This document shows positions 41,406 through 47,375 of a stretch of DNA of 47,375 nt, in pieces; within the stretch, counting starts at the first letter, position 1, and each line of letters starts with the position of its first letter. The position numbers and the translations under genes are program-made. The stretch is taken from positions 1 through 47,375 of the forward strand of contig CAIWHK010000058.1 of NCBI GenBank assembly GCA_903912525.1. The letters are read 5' to 3'. The DNA is from an uncultured bacterium (GTDB lineage Bacteria; Krumholzibacteriota; Krumholzibacteriia; LZORAL124-64-63). Under the pieces are notes generated by a model that searched no databases, had not been told where the DNA came from, and was given only the letters and a program-made list of their open reading frames with translations.

Positions 41406-43253
41406 CTATTCCCACTCGATCGTGCCCGGCGGCTTGCTGGTCAGGTCATAGGCGACGGCACTGATCTCCGTCAGCGCGATGGTCTGAGCCCGCACCTCGT
41501 CCAGCAGCCGACGTGGCAATCGCGCCGCAGTCGCCGTCATCGCGCGCTCGCTCAGGATGGGCCGCACGATGCAGAGCTCGCGCCCGCGCCCATCCACTTC
41601 CAGCGGCACCAGCACTGTCGGGCACTGCCACACCTGATCGTACAGGCCGTGGCGACGCAGCGCCGACATCATGATGTCGTCGCACTCGCGCAGCAGCTCC
41701 AACCGATCGCGCGTCATCTGGGCGGCCAGCGTGCGGCACTGCTTCGGCAGCCCCTCGCCCAGCAGCAGCAGCGAGCGGTTCAGGCCGCCCACCGTCTTGA
41801 AGATGGTGCCCGACGCCTCGGCCAGCGCGTCCCAGTCGTACTCGCCGCCGTCGGTCGCGGCGGGCGCGTGCAGCAGCACCGGATGCTCGTACGTGCGCAG
41901 GTCCGCCTTCACGCCCACCGAGCGGATCGGCAGCGGCATCGCCTGAAGCCCGTAGGGCGCGGCCGCAGCCTGCACCGCGGGCGTGATCTTCCCCAGCGCG
42001 TCGGCATCGCCCGCCGACCCGTCGCTGCACAGCAGCCGCACACCCAGCCCGGGGCCGGGGAAGGGGTGCCGCCAGATCATGTCGTGCGGGATGCCCAGCT
42101 TCTCGCCGAGTTCGCGCACCTCGACCTTGTAGAGGTCGGCCAGCGGCTCGATCACCTTGCCGGCCTTGATCATTTCTTCGATGATCGGCACGCGGTTGTG
42201 GTGCGTCTTGATGGTGTCGGCGCGCTTGGTGCCGCCGGTCTCGATGGTGTCGGGATAGATGGTGCCCTGGCCCAGCAGGTGGCCGGTGATGCCCAGCCGC
42301 CGCGCCTCGGACTCGAACACGGAGATGAACGTGTCGCCGATCGCGCGCCGCTTCGCCTCGGGCTCGATCTTCCCCGCGAGCGACGCCAGGAACGTGTCGG
42401 TGGCGTCGATGAAGTGCAGGTGCTCGCCCAGGCCCATGTCACGGAACATCTCCACGACCAGCCGCGATTCGTCCTTCCGCATCAGCCCGTTGTCGACGTG
42501 CAGCAGTTCCAGCCGTTCGGGCCCGAGCGCCTCGACGAACAGCCGCGCGGCCACCGTCGAGTCGACGCCGCCCGACGCCAGCAGGAACACCGAGCGGTCG
42601 CCCACTTGCGCGCGGATCTTCTCGACCTGCTCCTCGACGTAGCGCTCCATCGTCCAGGTGGGCCGGCAGCCGCAGATCTCGAGCACGAAATTCGCGATCA
42701 TCTCGTCGCCGTGCACCGAGTCGTCCACCTCGGGGTGGTACTGGAAGCCGTAGCGACGGCGCGTGTCGTCGGCGATGGCGGCGAAGCGGTGCGGCTCGGC
42801 ATTCGCGCCGAGCACCGACCAGCCCAGCTCACGGAAGCCCGGCCCCACCGCGGTCACCGAGTCGAAGTGGCTCATCCACACCGTCTCGACCGGTCCCAGC
42901 CCCTTGAACAGCGGATGCTCTTCGGTCAGGTGCAGGTCGGCGCGACCCCACTCCTGCCTGCCGTGGATGACGGTGCCGCCGTAGTGCTTGGCGATCTCCT
43001 GGTGCCCGAAGCAGAAGCCGAGGATGGGCACGTCCAGGTCGAGGATCGCCTTGTTCCAGTCCGAGTCCTCGCCGAACGACGCCAGCGACGGGCTGCCGCT
43101 CATGATGACGCCCTTGCAGCCGGCGAACGCCGAGACCGGGTCCTCGGGCTGGCGGATCTCGGCCAGCACCTTCGCGGCGCGGCGGACCTTCGTGGCGATG
43201 AGATGGGCGTATTGGCCGCCGAAGTCGATGACGGCGATCACGTCGTGCTTCAT
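41406..43253 (-). CDS. guaA: GMP synthase (glutamine-hydrolysing), long eukaryote-like architecture
   Basis: This 615-residue enzyme converts XMP to GMP using ATP and glutamine, the last step of guanine nucleotide synthesis. The glutaminase domain (about 1-195) has GFCFGHQEIAKHYGG with the nucleophilic Cys and YHPEVDDS with the His. The ATP-pyrophosphatase domain follows with the P-loop LLASGGVDSTVAARL. The C-terminal part is about 90 residues longer than in E. coli-type GuaA and has the additional segment LPIRSVGVKADLRTYEH...YDWDAL...NRSLLLLGE, as in the human enzyme, before ending YDLTSKPPGTIEWE. The chosen ATG gives the normal MKHDVIAVIDFGGQY start; an upstream extension would include the palindromic element. 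It is flanked by its own terminator. Confidence 0.95.
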   Translation of the reverse strand: MKHDVIAVIDFGGQYAHLIATKVRRAAKVLAEIRQPEDPVSAFAGCKGVIMSGSPSLASFGEDSDWNKAILDLDVPILGFCFGHQEIAKHYGGTVIHGRQEWGRADLHLTEEHPLFKGLGPVETVWMSHFDSVTAVGPGFRELGWSVLGANAEPHRFAAIADDTRRRYGFQYHPEVDDSVHGDEMIANFVLEICGCRPTWTMERYVEEQVEKIRAQVGDRSVFLLASGGVDSTVAARLFVEALGPERLELLHVDNGLMRKDESRLVVEMFRDMGLGEHLHFIDATDTFLASLAGKIEPEAKRRAIGDTFISVFESEARRLGITGHLLGQGTIYPDTIETGGTKRADTIKTHHNRVPIIEEMIKAGKVIEPLADLYKVEVRELGEKLGIPHDMIWRHPFPGPGLGVRLLCSDGSAGDADALGKITPAVQAAAAPYGLQAMPLPIRSVGVKADLRTYEHPVLLHAPAATDGGEYDWDALAEASGTIFKTVGGLNRSLLLLGEGLPKQCRTLAAQMTRDRLELLRECDDIMMSALRRHGLYDQVWQCPTVLVPLEVDGRGRELCIVRPILSERAMTATAARLPRRLLDEVRAQTIALTEISAVAYDLTSKPPGTIEWE

Positions 43254-43504
43254 GGTCCGTCCTGTGGGCTGGAAGGCGGGAGCGGGGGCCGTGCACGGCA
43301 TATTTAGCAGAGGTCGGGCGGATCCACAACCGGGCATCGGCGCCGGCGCCGCCCGGGCCAGACTTGCGCCGGCGCAAGTGACCAATGCGCAAGAAATCGC
43401 GCCAGCGCGGAAATGGTTGCCCCGGCGCGGGGGGGATGGCATGGTGCCGGTGCGATTCCGTCGGAAATCACAGCCGTCCCACTCTCCGCAGAAAGCAGGT
43501 CTGC
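43254..43504. other. Intergenic region between guaA and the esterase lipoprotein gene
   Basis: This 251-bp divergent region holds a 14-bp palindrome CGGCGCCGGCGCCG (43338-43351) and, 11 bp further, copy 6 of the 18-bp palindromic element. I see no clear promoter hexamers and no riboswitch-like structure for guaA. Confidence 0.5.
43362..43379. repeat. Palindromic element copy 6, between guaA and the esterase gene
   Basis: An exact 18-bp copy of ACTTGCGCCGGCGCAAGT lies in the divergent intergenic region, about 110 bp upstream of guaA and 125 bp upstream of the esterase. It is isolated from the cluster of five copies at the left end of the window. Confidence 0.95.
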
Positions 43505-44323
43505 ATGCGCACGCCCGGATTGCTCCTGGCCCTGGTGGTCCTTGCCGTCGTCCCCGCCTGCCGCACGGCGCCGCCGGCCGACCCGATCCCGGCCCACGAG
43601 ACGTTTCGGCTGACGTCGCGCTTCCTGGCGGAGGAACGGGTGGTCAATGTCTACCTGCCGCCCGCCTACGCGGCCTCGCCCGACCAGTCGTTCCGGATCG
43701 TGTACATGCCCGACGGCGGCATCGGCGAGGACTTCCCGCACATCGTCAACACGCTCGCTGCCCTGGACGCCGAGGGTGCGATCGATCCGGCAATCGTCGT
43801 CGGCATCGAGAACACGCAGCGCCGTCGCGACATGACCGGGCCCACAACGGTTGCCAAGGACCGCGAGATCGCGCCGGTGGTGGGCGGTTCGGCGGCGTTC
43901 CGCTCGTTCATCCGCGACGAACTCATGCCCGAAGTGGCGAAACGCTATCGCGGCAACGGCGACACCGCGATCGTGGGGGAATCGGCTGCCGGCCTGTTCA
44001 TCATGGAGACGTTCTTCCTGGAGCCGACCCTGTTCGACACCTACATCGCGCTGAGCCCGAGCCTGTGGTGGAACGACCACGCCCTCGTCCGCGACGCCGC
44101 AGCGTCGATCCGGAAGACCGCGGGGCTGGGCCTGACACTCTACCTGGGCTCGGCCGACGAGGCCGACGTCTACCCGCATACCGACGCCCTGGCCGCGATC
44201 CTGGAAAAGGAGGCCCCGTCCGACCTCGCCTGGAACTATCAGCTGCGTCGCGACCTCAAGCATGCCACGATCTATCGTGCGGTGTCGGGCCCTGCGTTTT
44301 GCCAGGTGTTTGCCGTGAAGTAG
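43505..44323 (+). CDS. Esterase lipoprotein (EstD/Fes-like alpha/beta hydrolase)
   Basis: This 272-residue protein has a signal peptide with a lipobox-like VPAC (Cys18). The alpha/beta hydrolase core has ERVVNVYLPPAY, FRIVYMPDGGIGEDFPHI and the nucleophile elbow VGESAAG (Ser160), followed by FDTYIALSPSLWWND, the usual sequence of PF00756-type esterases such as siderophore or S-formylglutathione esterases. The C-terminus is short after LKHATIYRAV, with His in the expected region. A cell-envelope esterase is likely; the substrate is unknown. It is the second member of this superfamily in the window but has no CBM20. It is followed after 77 bp by msrA. Confidence 0.8.
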   Translation: MRTPGLLLALVVLAVVPACRTAPPADPIPAHETFRLTSRFLAEERVVNVYLPPAYAASPDQSFRIVYMPDGGIGEDFPHIVNTLAALDAEGAIDPAIVVGIENTQRRRDMTGPTTVAKDREIAPVVGGSAAFRSFIRDELMPEVAKRYRGNGDTAIVGESAAGLFIMETFFLEPTLFDTYIALSPSLWWNDHALVRDAAASIRKTAGLGLTLYLGSADEADVYPHTDALAAILEKEAPSDLAWNYQLRRDLKHATIYRAVSGPAFCQVFAVK

Positions 44324-44400
44324 CCGGCCGCCTGGTGGCGACCCAGTCCCGTCGCCGCGATGTTGTGGCCCGACACATTCGCAGCCAGCGAGGTCAACAC

Positions 44401-45009
44401 ATGAAAAAGACAACCATCACGGCCGCCCTGCTTGCGCTGGCGGTCGTTTGCGGAGGGACGGGCGCCATGGCCGGGACAGCGAATCAACAGGCGGTGCTGG
44501 GCGGCGGGTGCTTCTGGTGCCTGGACGCGACGTTCCTGCGCCTGAAGGGCGTCGAGAAGGTCGAGTCCGGCTACGCCGGCGGCGACGGACCGACCACCTA
44601 CAAGGAAGTGTGCACGGGCGAGACGGGGCACGCCGAAGTGGTGCGCGTCACGTTCGACCCGGCGGTCATCACGTTCAAGGACATCCTGACGGTGTTCTTC
44701 GCGATGCACGACCCGACCACGCTCAACCGGCAGGGCGCCGATGTGGGCACGCAGTACCGCTCGGTCATCTTCTGCCGCGACGCCGCGCAGCGCGCCGAAG
44801 CCGAGGCGATGATCGCCGAACTGACCCGCGAGAAGATCTTCAAGAGCCGCATCGTCACCGAACTGGCGGCCGACGTACCCTTCTATGTCGCCGAGGACTA
44901 CCACCAGGGCTACTTCGACAACAACCGCACGCAGGGGTATTGTCAGGTTGTGATCAACCCGAAGATCCAGAAGCTGCGCGAAAAGTTCGCCGACAAACTC
45001 AAGGACTGA
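44401..45009 (+). CDS. msrA: Exported peptide methionine sulfoxide reductase MsrA
   Basis: This 202-residue enzyme reduces methionine-S-sulfoxide in proteins. A signal peptide (cleavage near AMAG, residue 24) places it in the periplasm or envelope, where it would repair oxidised exported proteins. The catalytic motif GGGCFWC has nucleophile Cys37, with Cys40 nearby. GYAGGDGPTTYKEVCTGETGHAEVVRV, HDPTTLNRQGADVGTQYRS and EDYHQGYF..N complete the family signature. A further cysteine in QGYCQVV near the C-terminus is a candidate resolving Cys. The left end of an insertion sequence starts 2 bp after the stop codon. Confidence 0.95.
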   Translation: MKKTTITAALLALAVVCGGTGAMAGTANQQAVLGGGCFWCLDATFLRLKGVEKVESGYAGGDGPTTYKEVCTGETGHAEVVRVTFDPAVITFKDILTVFFAMHDPTTLNRQGADVGTQYRSVIFCRDAAQRAEAEAMIAELTREKIFKSRIVTELAADVPFYVAEDYHQGYFDNNRTQGYCQVVINPKIQKLREKFADKLKD

Positions 45010-45010
45010 G

Positions 45011-45029
45011 TTGTGCCGCTGAAAATGTG
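45011..45029. repeat. Left terminal inverted repeat of the insertion sequence
   Basis: TTGTGCCGCTGAAAATGTG, 19 bp, a perfect inverted match to 46225-46243. Confidence 0.9.
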
Positions 45030-45030
45030 T

Positions 45031-45059
45031 CCAGCCGCGCCGCAGGTAGGCGCGGCTGG
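45031..45059 (+). terminator. Terminator inside the left end of the insertion sequence
   Basis: A perfect 11-bp stem (CCAGCCGCGCC at 45031-45041 with GGCGCGGCTGG at 45049-45059) and a 7-base loop is followed by TTCTCTTTC. It would stop transcription entering from msrA and so may insulate the transposase from antisense reading. Confidence 0.75.
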
Positions 45060-45074
45060 TTCTCTTTCACCCGC

Positions 45075-46175
45075 TTACGCCGCGTAGCTCAACTCATGCC
45101 GCCGCTGCCGCGGCAGCGCCCGCGTGCTGATCGCCCGCCAGTAGTAATCCACCCATCTGGCCGGCAGGCTGGTGCGACTGACGAACCACCGCCGCCCCAG
45201 CAACTCCTCGACTGTCACGCGATGGTCGACGGTGCCTCGCGCCTCGGCCGGCGTCGGCCCACGGGGCCGCTTCTCTCGCCGGCTCTTCATGTAGTTCCGC
45301 CACACCAGGAACACAGCCAGCCGCTCCGCGCTCGCCTGCCGGCGTTTCGACCACGCGATCGTCTCTCGCTTGTGGTTCGCGCTGCTGTGGCGAAGCAGCA
45401 TGTCCGCCAGGTTCACCGGGAACAGCGGGTTGTCGGCGTCGCGGCGTTCCTTGCTCGAGGTCACCAGGTGCGTCACTTCGCAGAGAAGCCCCTTGATCGC
45501 CTGCGGATAGGCCCGGTGATCATCACTCAGCACCGTCAAATGCGGCTGACTGCCGGCCACCACCTCGAGCAGGTGCTTCACGTCCCCGTACACCGCCTTC
45601 GGGTCCGGACGGCCGAGAGCGGCCTCGAGACGTTCGCGTTTGCGCTTCTGGGCCGGGGTCATCGTGCCGGACCGACGGACCTCGCTGTCGGTGAAGTAGA
45701 CGATGAAATCGGACTCGGGCTCGATGGCCAGATGATGGTGGAACGGCCAGTACTGGGAATGCTCGAAGGAGACGAAGCCGTCGATGGCGACTCGCCGGGC
45801 CGGTTCGGCGGACTGCATCGTGGCGGCGTGATAGAGCAGACAATGGCGGCCGAGGCGGCTGAGCTGGCGGTCGATAGTGGACGGCGCCACCTTCAGATCG
45901 CGGGCGATCTGTCGGTTGGCCATGCAACCGGTGGTCTTGGTCAGGAGCTGCGGCAGGATGTCGGGGCGCTTGAGCCAGTAGGTTGTCGAGAAAGTCTGAG
46001 TGCTGAACGATCTGCGACAGTGCAGGCAGAGGAACCGCTGGATACGGTGCGGGGCCACCTGTCTACCGAAGGTGCCGATGCACTTGAAGCGCCAGCCGGC
46101 ATCCAACTGCAGGTGGTACTTGCAGTTGGGATTGGGGCAGTGGGGCGGGACGAATGAATTGTTGGAGTGTCGCAT
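45075..46175 (-). CDS. Transposase with N-terminal zinc ribbon and DDE-like domain
   Basis: This 366-residue transposase has a zinc-ribbon region (CPNPNCKYH...CLHCRRSF, about residues 13-60) and then a helix-turn-helix segment (MANRQIARDLKVAPSTIDRQLSRLGRH, about 84-110). The catalytic core has candidate acids in VAIDGFVSF, TVLSDDHRAYPQAIKG and KRRQASAERLAVFLVWRNYMK, consistent with a DDE nuclease. The zinc ribbon plus DDE order recalls IS1/IS1595-like enzymes, but I do not assign a family. GGGTAGGC precedes the chosen ATG; ATG at 46190 is an alternative. The frame is intact and both inverted repeats are present, so the element may still be mobile. Confidence 0.85.
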   Translation of the reverse strand: MRHSNNSFVPPHCPNPNCKYHLQLDAGWRFKCIGTFGRQVAPHRIQRFLCLHCRRSFSTQTFSTTYWLKRPDILPQLLTKTTGCMANRQIARDLKVAPSTIDRQLSRLGRHCLLYHAATMQSAEPARRVAIDGFVSFEHSQYWPFHHHLAIEPESDFIVYFTDSEVRRSGTMTPAQKRKRERLEAALGRPDPKAVYGDVKHLLEVVAGSQPHLTVLSDDHRAYPQAIKGLLCEVTHLVTSSKERRDADNPLFPVNLADMLLRHSSANHKRETIAWSKRRQASAERLAVFLVWRNYMKSRREKRPRGPTPAEARGTVDHRVTVEELLGRRWFVSRTSLPARWVDYYWRAISTRALPRQRRHELSYAA

Positions 46176-46203
46176 GCCTACCCGGGGCATGGCCCGGGCC
46201 AGA

Positions 46204-46243
46204 CACAATTTCAGCGGCACAACCCACATTTTCAGCGGCACAA
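46204..46243. repeat. Right end of the insertion sequence: two tandem inverted-repeat copies
   Basis: CACAATTTCAGCGGCACAA (46204-46222) and CACATTTTCAGCGGCACAA (46225-46243) are 21 bp apart and differ at one position. Only the outer copy is a perfect match to the left end. Confidence 0.9.
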
Positions 46244-46255
46244 CCCTCAGTTGGC

Positions 46256-47374
46256 CTAACCCGTCAGAATTGCACGCAGCTTGTCCCTAAGCTCCCCCAT
46301 CGAATAAGGCTTCTGAAGGAACCCAGCCAACCCCTTGCCCGAAAATCGCTCTATTGTATCCTGCTCATTGTAACCGCTGCACAGGAGCACCTTCACGCCG
46401 GGACGCAGACGCCGCATTTCGCGGAATGTCTCTTCGCCGTCCATATGGGGCATGGTCAGGTCAAGGAGCACGCAGACGATCTCATCGGCGTGTTCACGGA
46501 AGCGCTCCAGGGCTTCACGCCCGTGGGACGCTGTCAGCACGTGAAATCCCATGTGCCCAAGTATTTGCTGGCCCACGGCGCAGACCGACTCCTCGTCGTC
46601 AGCGATCAGAATGGTTCCCGAGCCGCGCCAATCAATTTCAGCCGCCTCGTCGGGCCTCCGGATGGGAAAGCCATTTTCGGGCAGCTTGTTCGCAGGGAAC
46701 AGCACCTTGAAAGTCGTGCCTTTGCCGACTTCACTGTAGATGTTGAACGTGCCCCGATGGCCGCGCACGATGCCGAGCACCGCGGACATGCCCAGGCCGC
46801 GCCCCGTGAACTTGGTTGTAAAGAACGGGTCAAGAATCTTCGCCACAGTCGCCGCATCCATGCCACAACCCGTATCGGCCACTTCAAAGTACGTGTAAAC
46901 GCCTTCGGGCAACGGTGCTTCCGGAACAGCCCGGGAATTCCCACTGACGCCGTCGAGGTAGGCGCGGTCGCAGTGCATCGCTCCGGTGGACAGGGCGATG
47001 ACGCCACTCTTTTCGCCGACGGCTTCCGAGGCGTTGGTGATCAGGTTCATGATGATCTGGCGGATTTGCGTCGCGTCGCCATCGAAAGTGGGCAAGTTGC
47101 TGGCTAAGTTGTATTTGATCACGGCGTTCTTGGCGATCGAGACTTCGAGCAGGTGCGCCATCTCCTCAATCAGTGTTCCTGCATTGATCGGCTCAATGAC
47201 AAAGTGGCCCTTGCCCGAATAGGCCAGCATCTGATTGGCCAGTTCAGCGGCGCGTTTGGACGCTTTCTCGATTTCCTGGATGTTGTCGCGTGCCGGTGAC
47301 ATGGGCGAAAGCTCGTGCAGCGCCTGTCCCGCGTTGCCCAGGATGGCCATGAGCAGGTTGTTGAAGTCATGAGC
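46256..47374 (-). CDS. Hybrid sensor histidine kinase, C-terminal part (truncated by the window edge)
   Basis: Only the last 372 residues are present. The visible part starts in the phospho-acceptor helix with AHDFNNLLMAILGN, whose His is the autophosphorylation site of the HDFNN-type kinases. The HATPase domain follows with LITNASEAVG (N box), VADTGCGM and FTGRGLGMSAVLGIV. A canonical receiver (about the last 120 residues) has the acidic pair in IADDEES, acceptor Asp in LLDLTMPHMDG and the FLQKPY lysine. This arrangement fits hybrid kinases with PAS-type sensors upstream, outside the window. Its stop codon lies 12 bp from the right end of the insertion sequence. Confidence 0.92.
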   Translation of the reverse strand, partial: AHDFNNLLMAILGNAGQALHELSPMSPARDNIQEIEKASKRAAELANQMLAYSGKGHFVIEPINAGTLIEEMAHLLEVSIAKNAVIKYNLASNLPTFDGDATQIRQIIMNLITNASEAVGEKSGVIALSTGAMHCDRAYLDGVSGNSRAVPEAPLPEGVYTYFEVADTGCGMDAATVAKILDPFFTTKFTGRGLGMSAVLGIVRGHRGTFNIYSEVGKGTTFKVLFPANKLPENGFPIRRPDEAAEIDWRGSGTILIADDEESVCAVGQQILGHMGFHVLTASHGREALERFREHADEIVCVLLDLTMPHMDGEETFREMRRLRPGVKVLLCSGYNEQDTIERFSGKGLAGFLQKPYSMGELRDKLRAILTG

Positions 47375-47375
47375 G

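Larger units (their letters stand above)
45011..46243. mobile_element. Insertion sequence with 19-bp perfect terminal inverted repeats and one transposase gene
   Basis: The left end TTGTGCCGCTGAAAATGTG (45011-45029) is matched perfectly, inverted, by the right end CACATTTTCAGCGGCACAA (46225-46243). A second near-identical right-end copy lies at 46204-46222. One transposase gene on the minus strand fills the interior. A hairpin terminator lies just inside the left end. No clear target-site duplication is visible: the flanks read CTGAG on the left and CCCTCAG on the right, which are inverted rather than direct. The element sits exactly between msrA and the hybrid kinase gene without cutting either. 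Confidence 0.88.

Noticed and set aside
43338-43351. CGGCGCCGGCGCCG as a seventh copy of the palindromic element
   Set aside because: It shares only a GCGCCGGCGC-like core that is common in GC-rich DNA and lacks the ACTT/AAGT arms.
43254-43442. An N-terminal extension of GMP synthase through the palindromic element
   Set aside because: Known GMP synthases start at the MKHDVIAVIDFGG position; the extension is low in protein character and lacks a Shine-Dalgarno.
43254-43504. Purine riboswitch upstream of guaA
   Set aside because: No conserved junction or pairing pattern of purine riboswitches is seen.
45003-46250. CTGAG and CCTCAG as target-site duplication of the insertion sequence
   Set aside because: They are inverted, not direct, so they do not represent a duplication.
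1-47375. CRISPR arrays, tRNA or rRNA genes
   Set aside because: No regularly spaced repeats with unique spacers, and no cloverleaf or rRNA-like segments, were recognised when reading the window.

Overview
The window is about 47 kb of high-GC bacterial chromosome. It is rich in Sec-exported proteins and lipoproteins and looks diderm: an OmpA-type protein with thrombospondin type 3 calcium repeats, a predicted outer-membrane barrel, many lipoboxes, and a secreted phospholipase-like protein ending in a FlgD/Por-type Ig-like sorting module with an NPFNPS motif. This mix, plus two secreted proteins ending in a shared Trp-Gly...Lys-Ala tail, is typical of high-GC FCB-group lineages such as Eisenbacteria or Krumholzibacteriota. 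That placement is inference; there is no rRNA in the window.

Layout. 0.1-3.2 kb (minus strand): a small membrane protein, a lipoprotein, a NAL1-like serine protease whose N-terminal domain resembles that lipoprotein, and a PNGase F-like lipoprotein. 3.3-8.7 kb (plus): an HGSNAT-like acyltransferase, a secreted endonuclease I, a GH31 glucosidase and a DUF222/HNH endonuclease. 8.7-12.9 kb (minus): a probable three-gene unit of sodium/solute symporter, HD nucleotidase and GT39-like glycosyltransferase with TPRs. 13-19 kb: a CBM20-esterase, a propeller lipoprotein, a MarR regulator with a paired-repeat upstream region, a BaiN-type flavoprotein, a small secreted protein and a CysQ-like phosphatase. 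19-24.2 kb (plus): OmpA/TSP3, a DEAD-box helicase with DbpA domain, RNase H1 and a tagged secreted protein. 24.3-28 kb (minus): the phospholipase C-like protein and an unrecognised gene. 28.3-36 kb: a chemoreceptor, an RlmL-type rRNA methyltransferase, several small exported proteins and a SAM methyltransferase. 36-41.2 kb (minus): an SDR epimerase, a hybrid kinase/double-receiver pair and a lipoprotein. 41.4-47.4 kb: a GMP synthase of the long eukaryote-like architecture, an esterase lipoprotein, exported MsrA, an insertion sequence with 19-bp inverted repeats, and a hybrid histidine kinase cut by the window end.

The most striking unexplained signal is a perfect 18-bp palindrome, ACTTGCGCCGGCGCAAGT, present five times exactly and once with a single change. 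Five copies lie in the first 8.7 kb. Three are inside or just upstream of the HNH endonuclease gene and one is in the last codons of the endonuclease I gene. Every coding copy is read in the same frame as LAPAQV. I propose a dispersed palindromic element, possibly linked to the DUF222/HNH nuclease. The window shows the association but not the mechanism.
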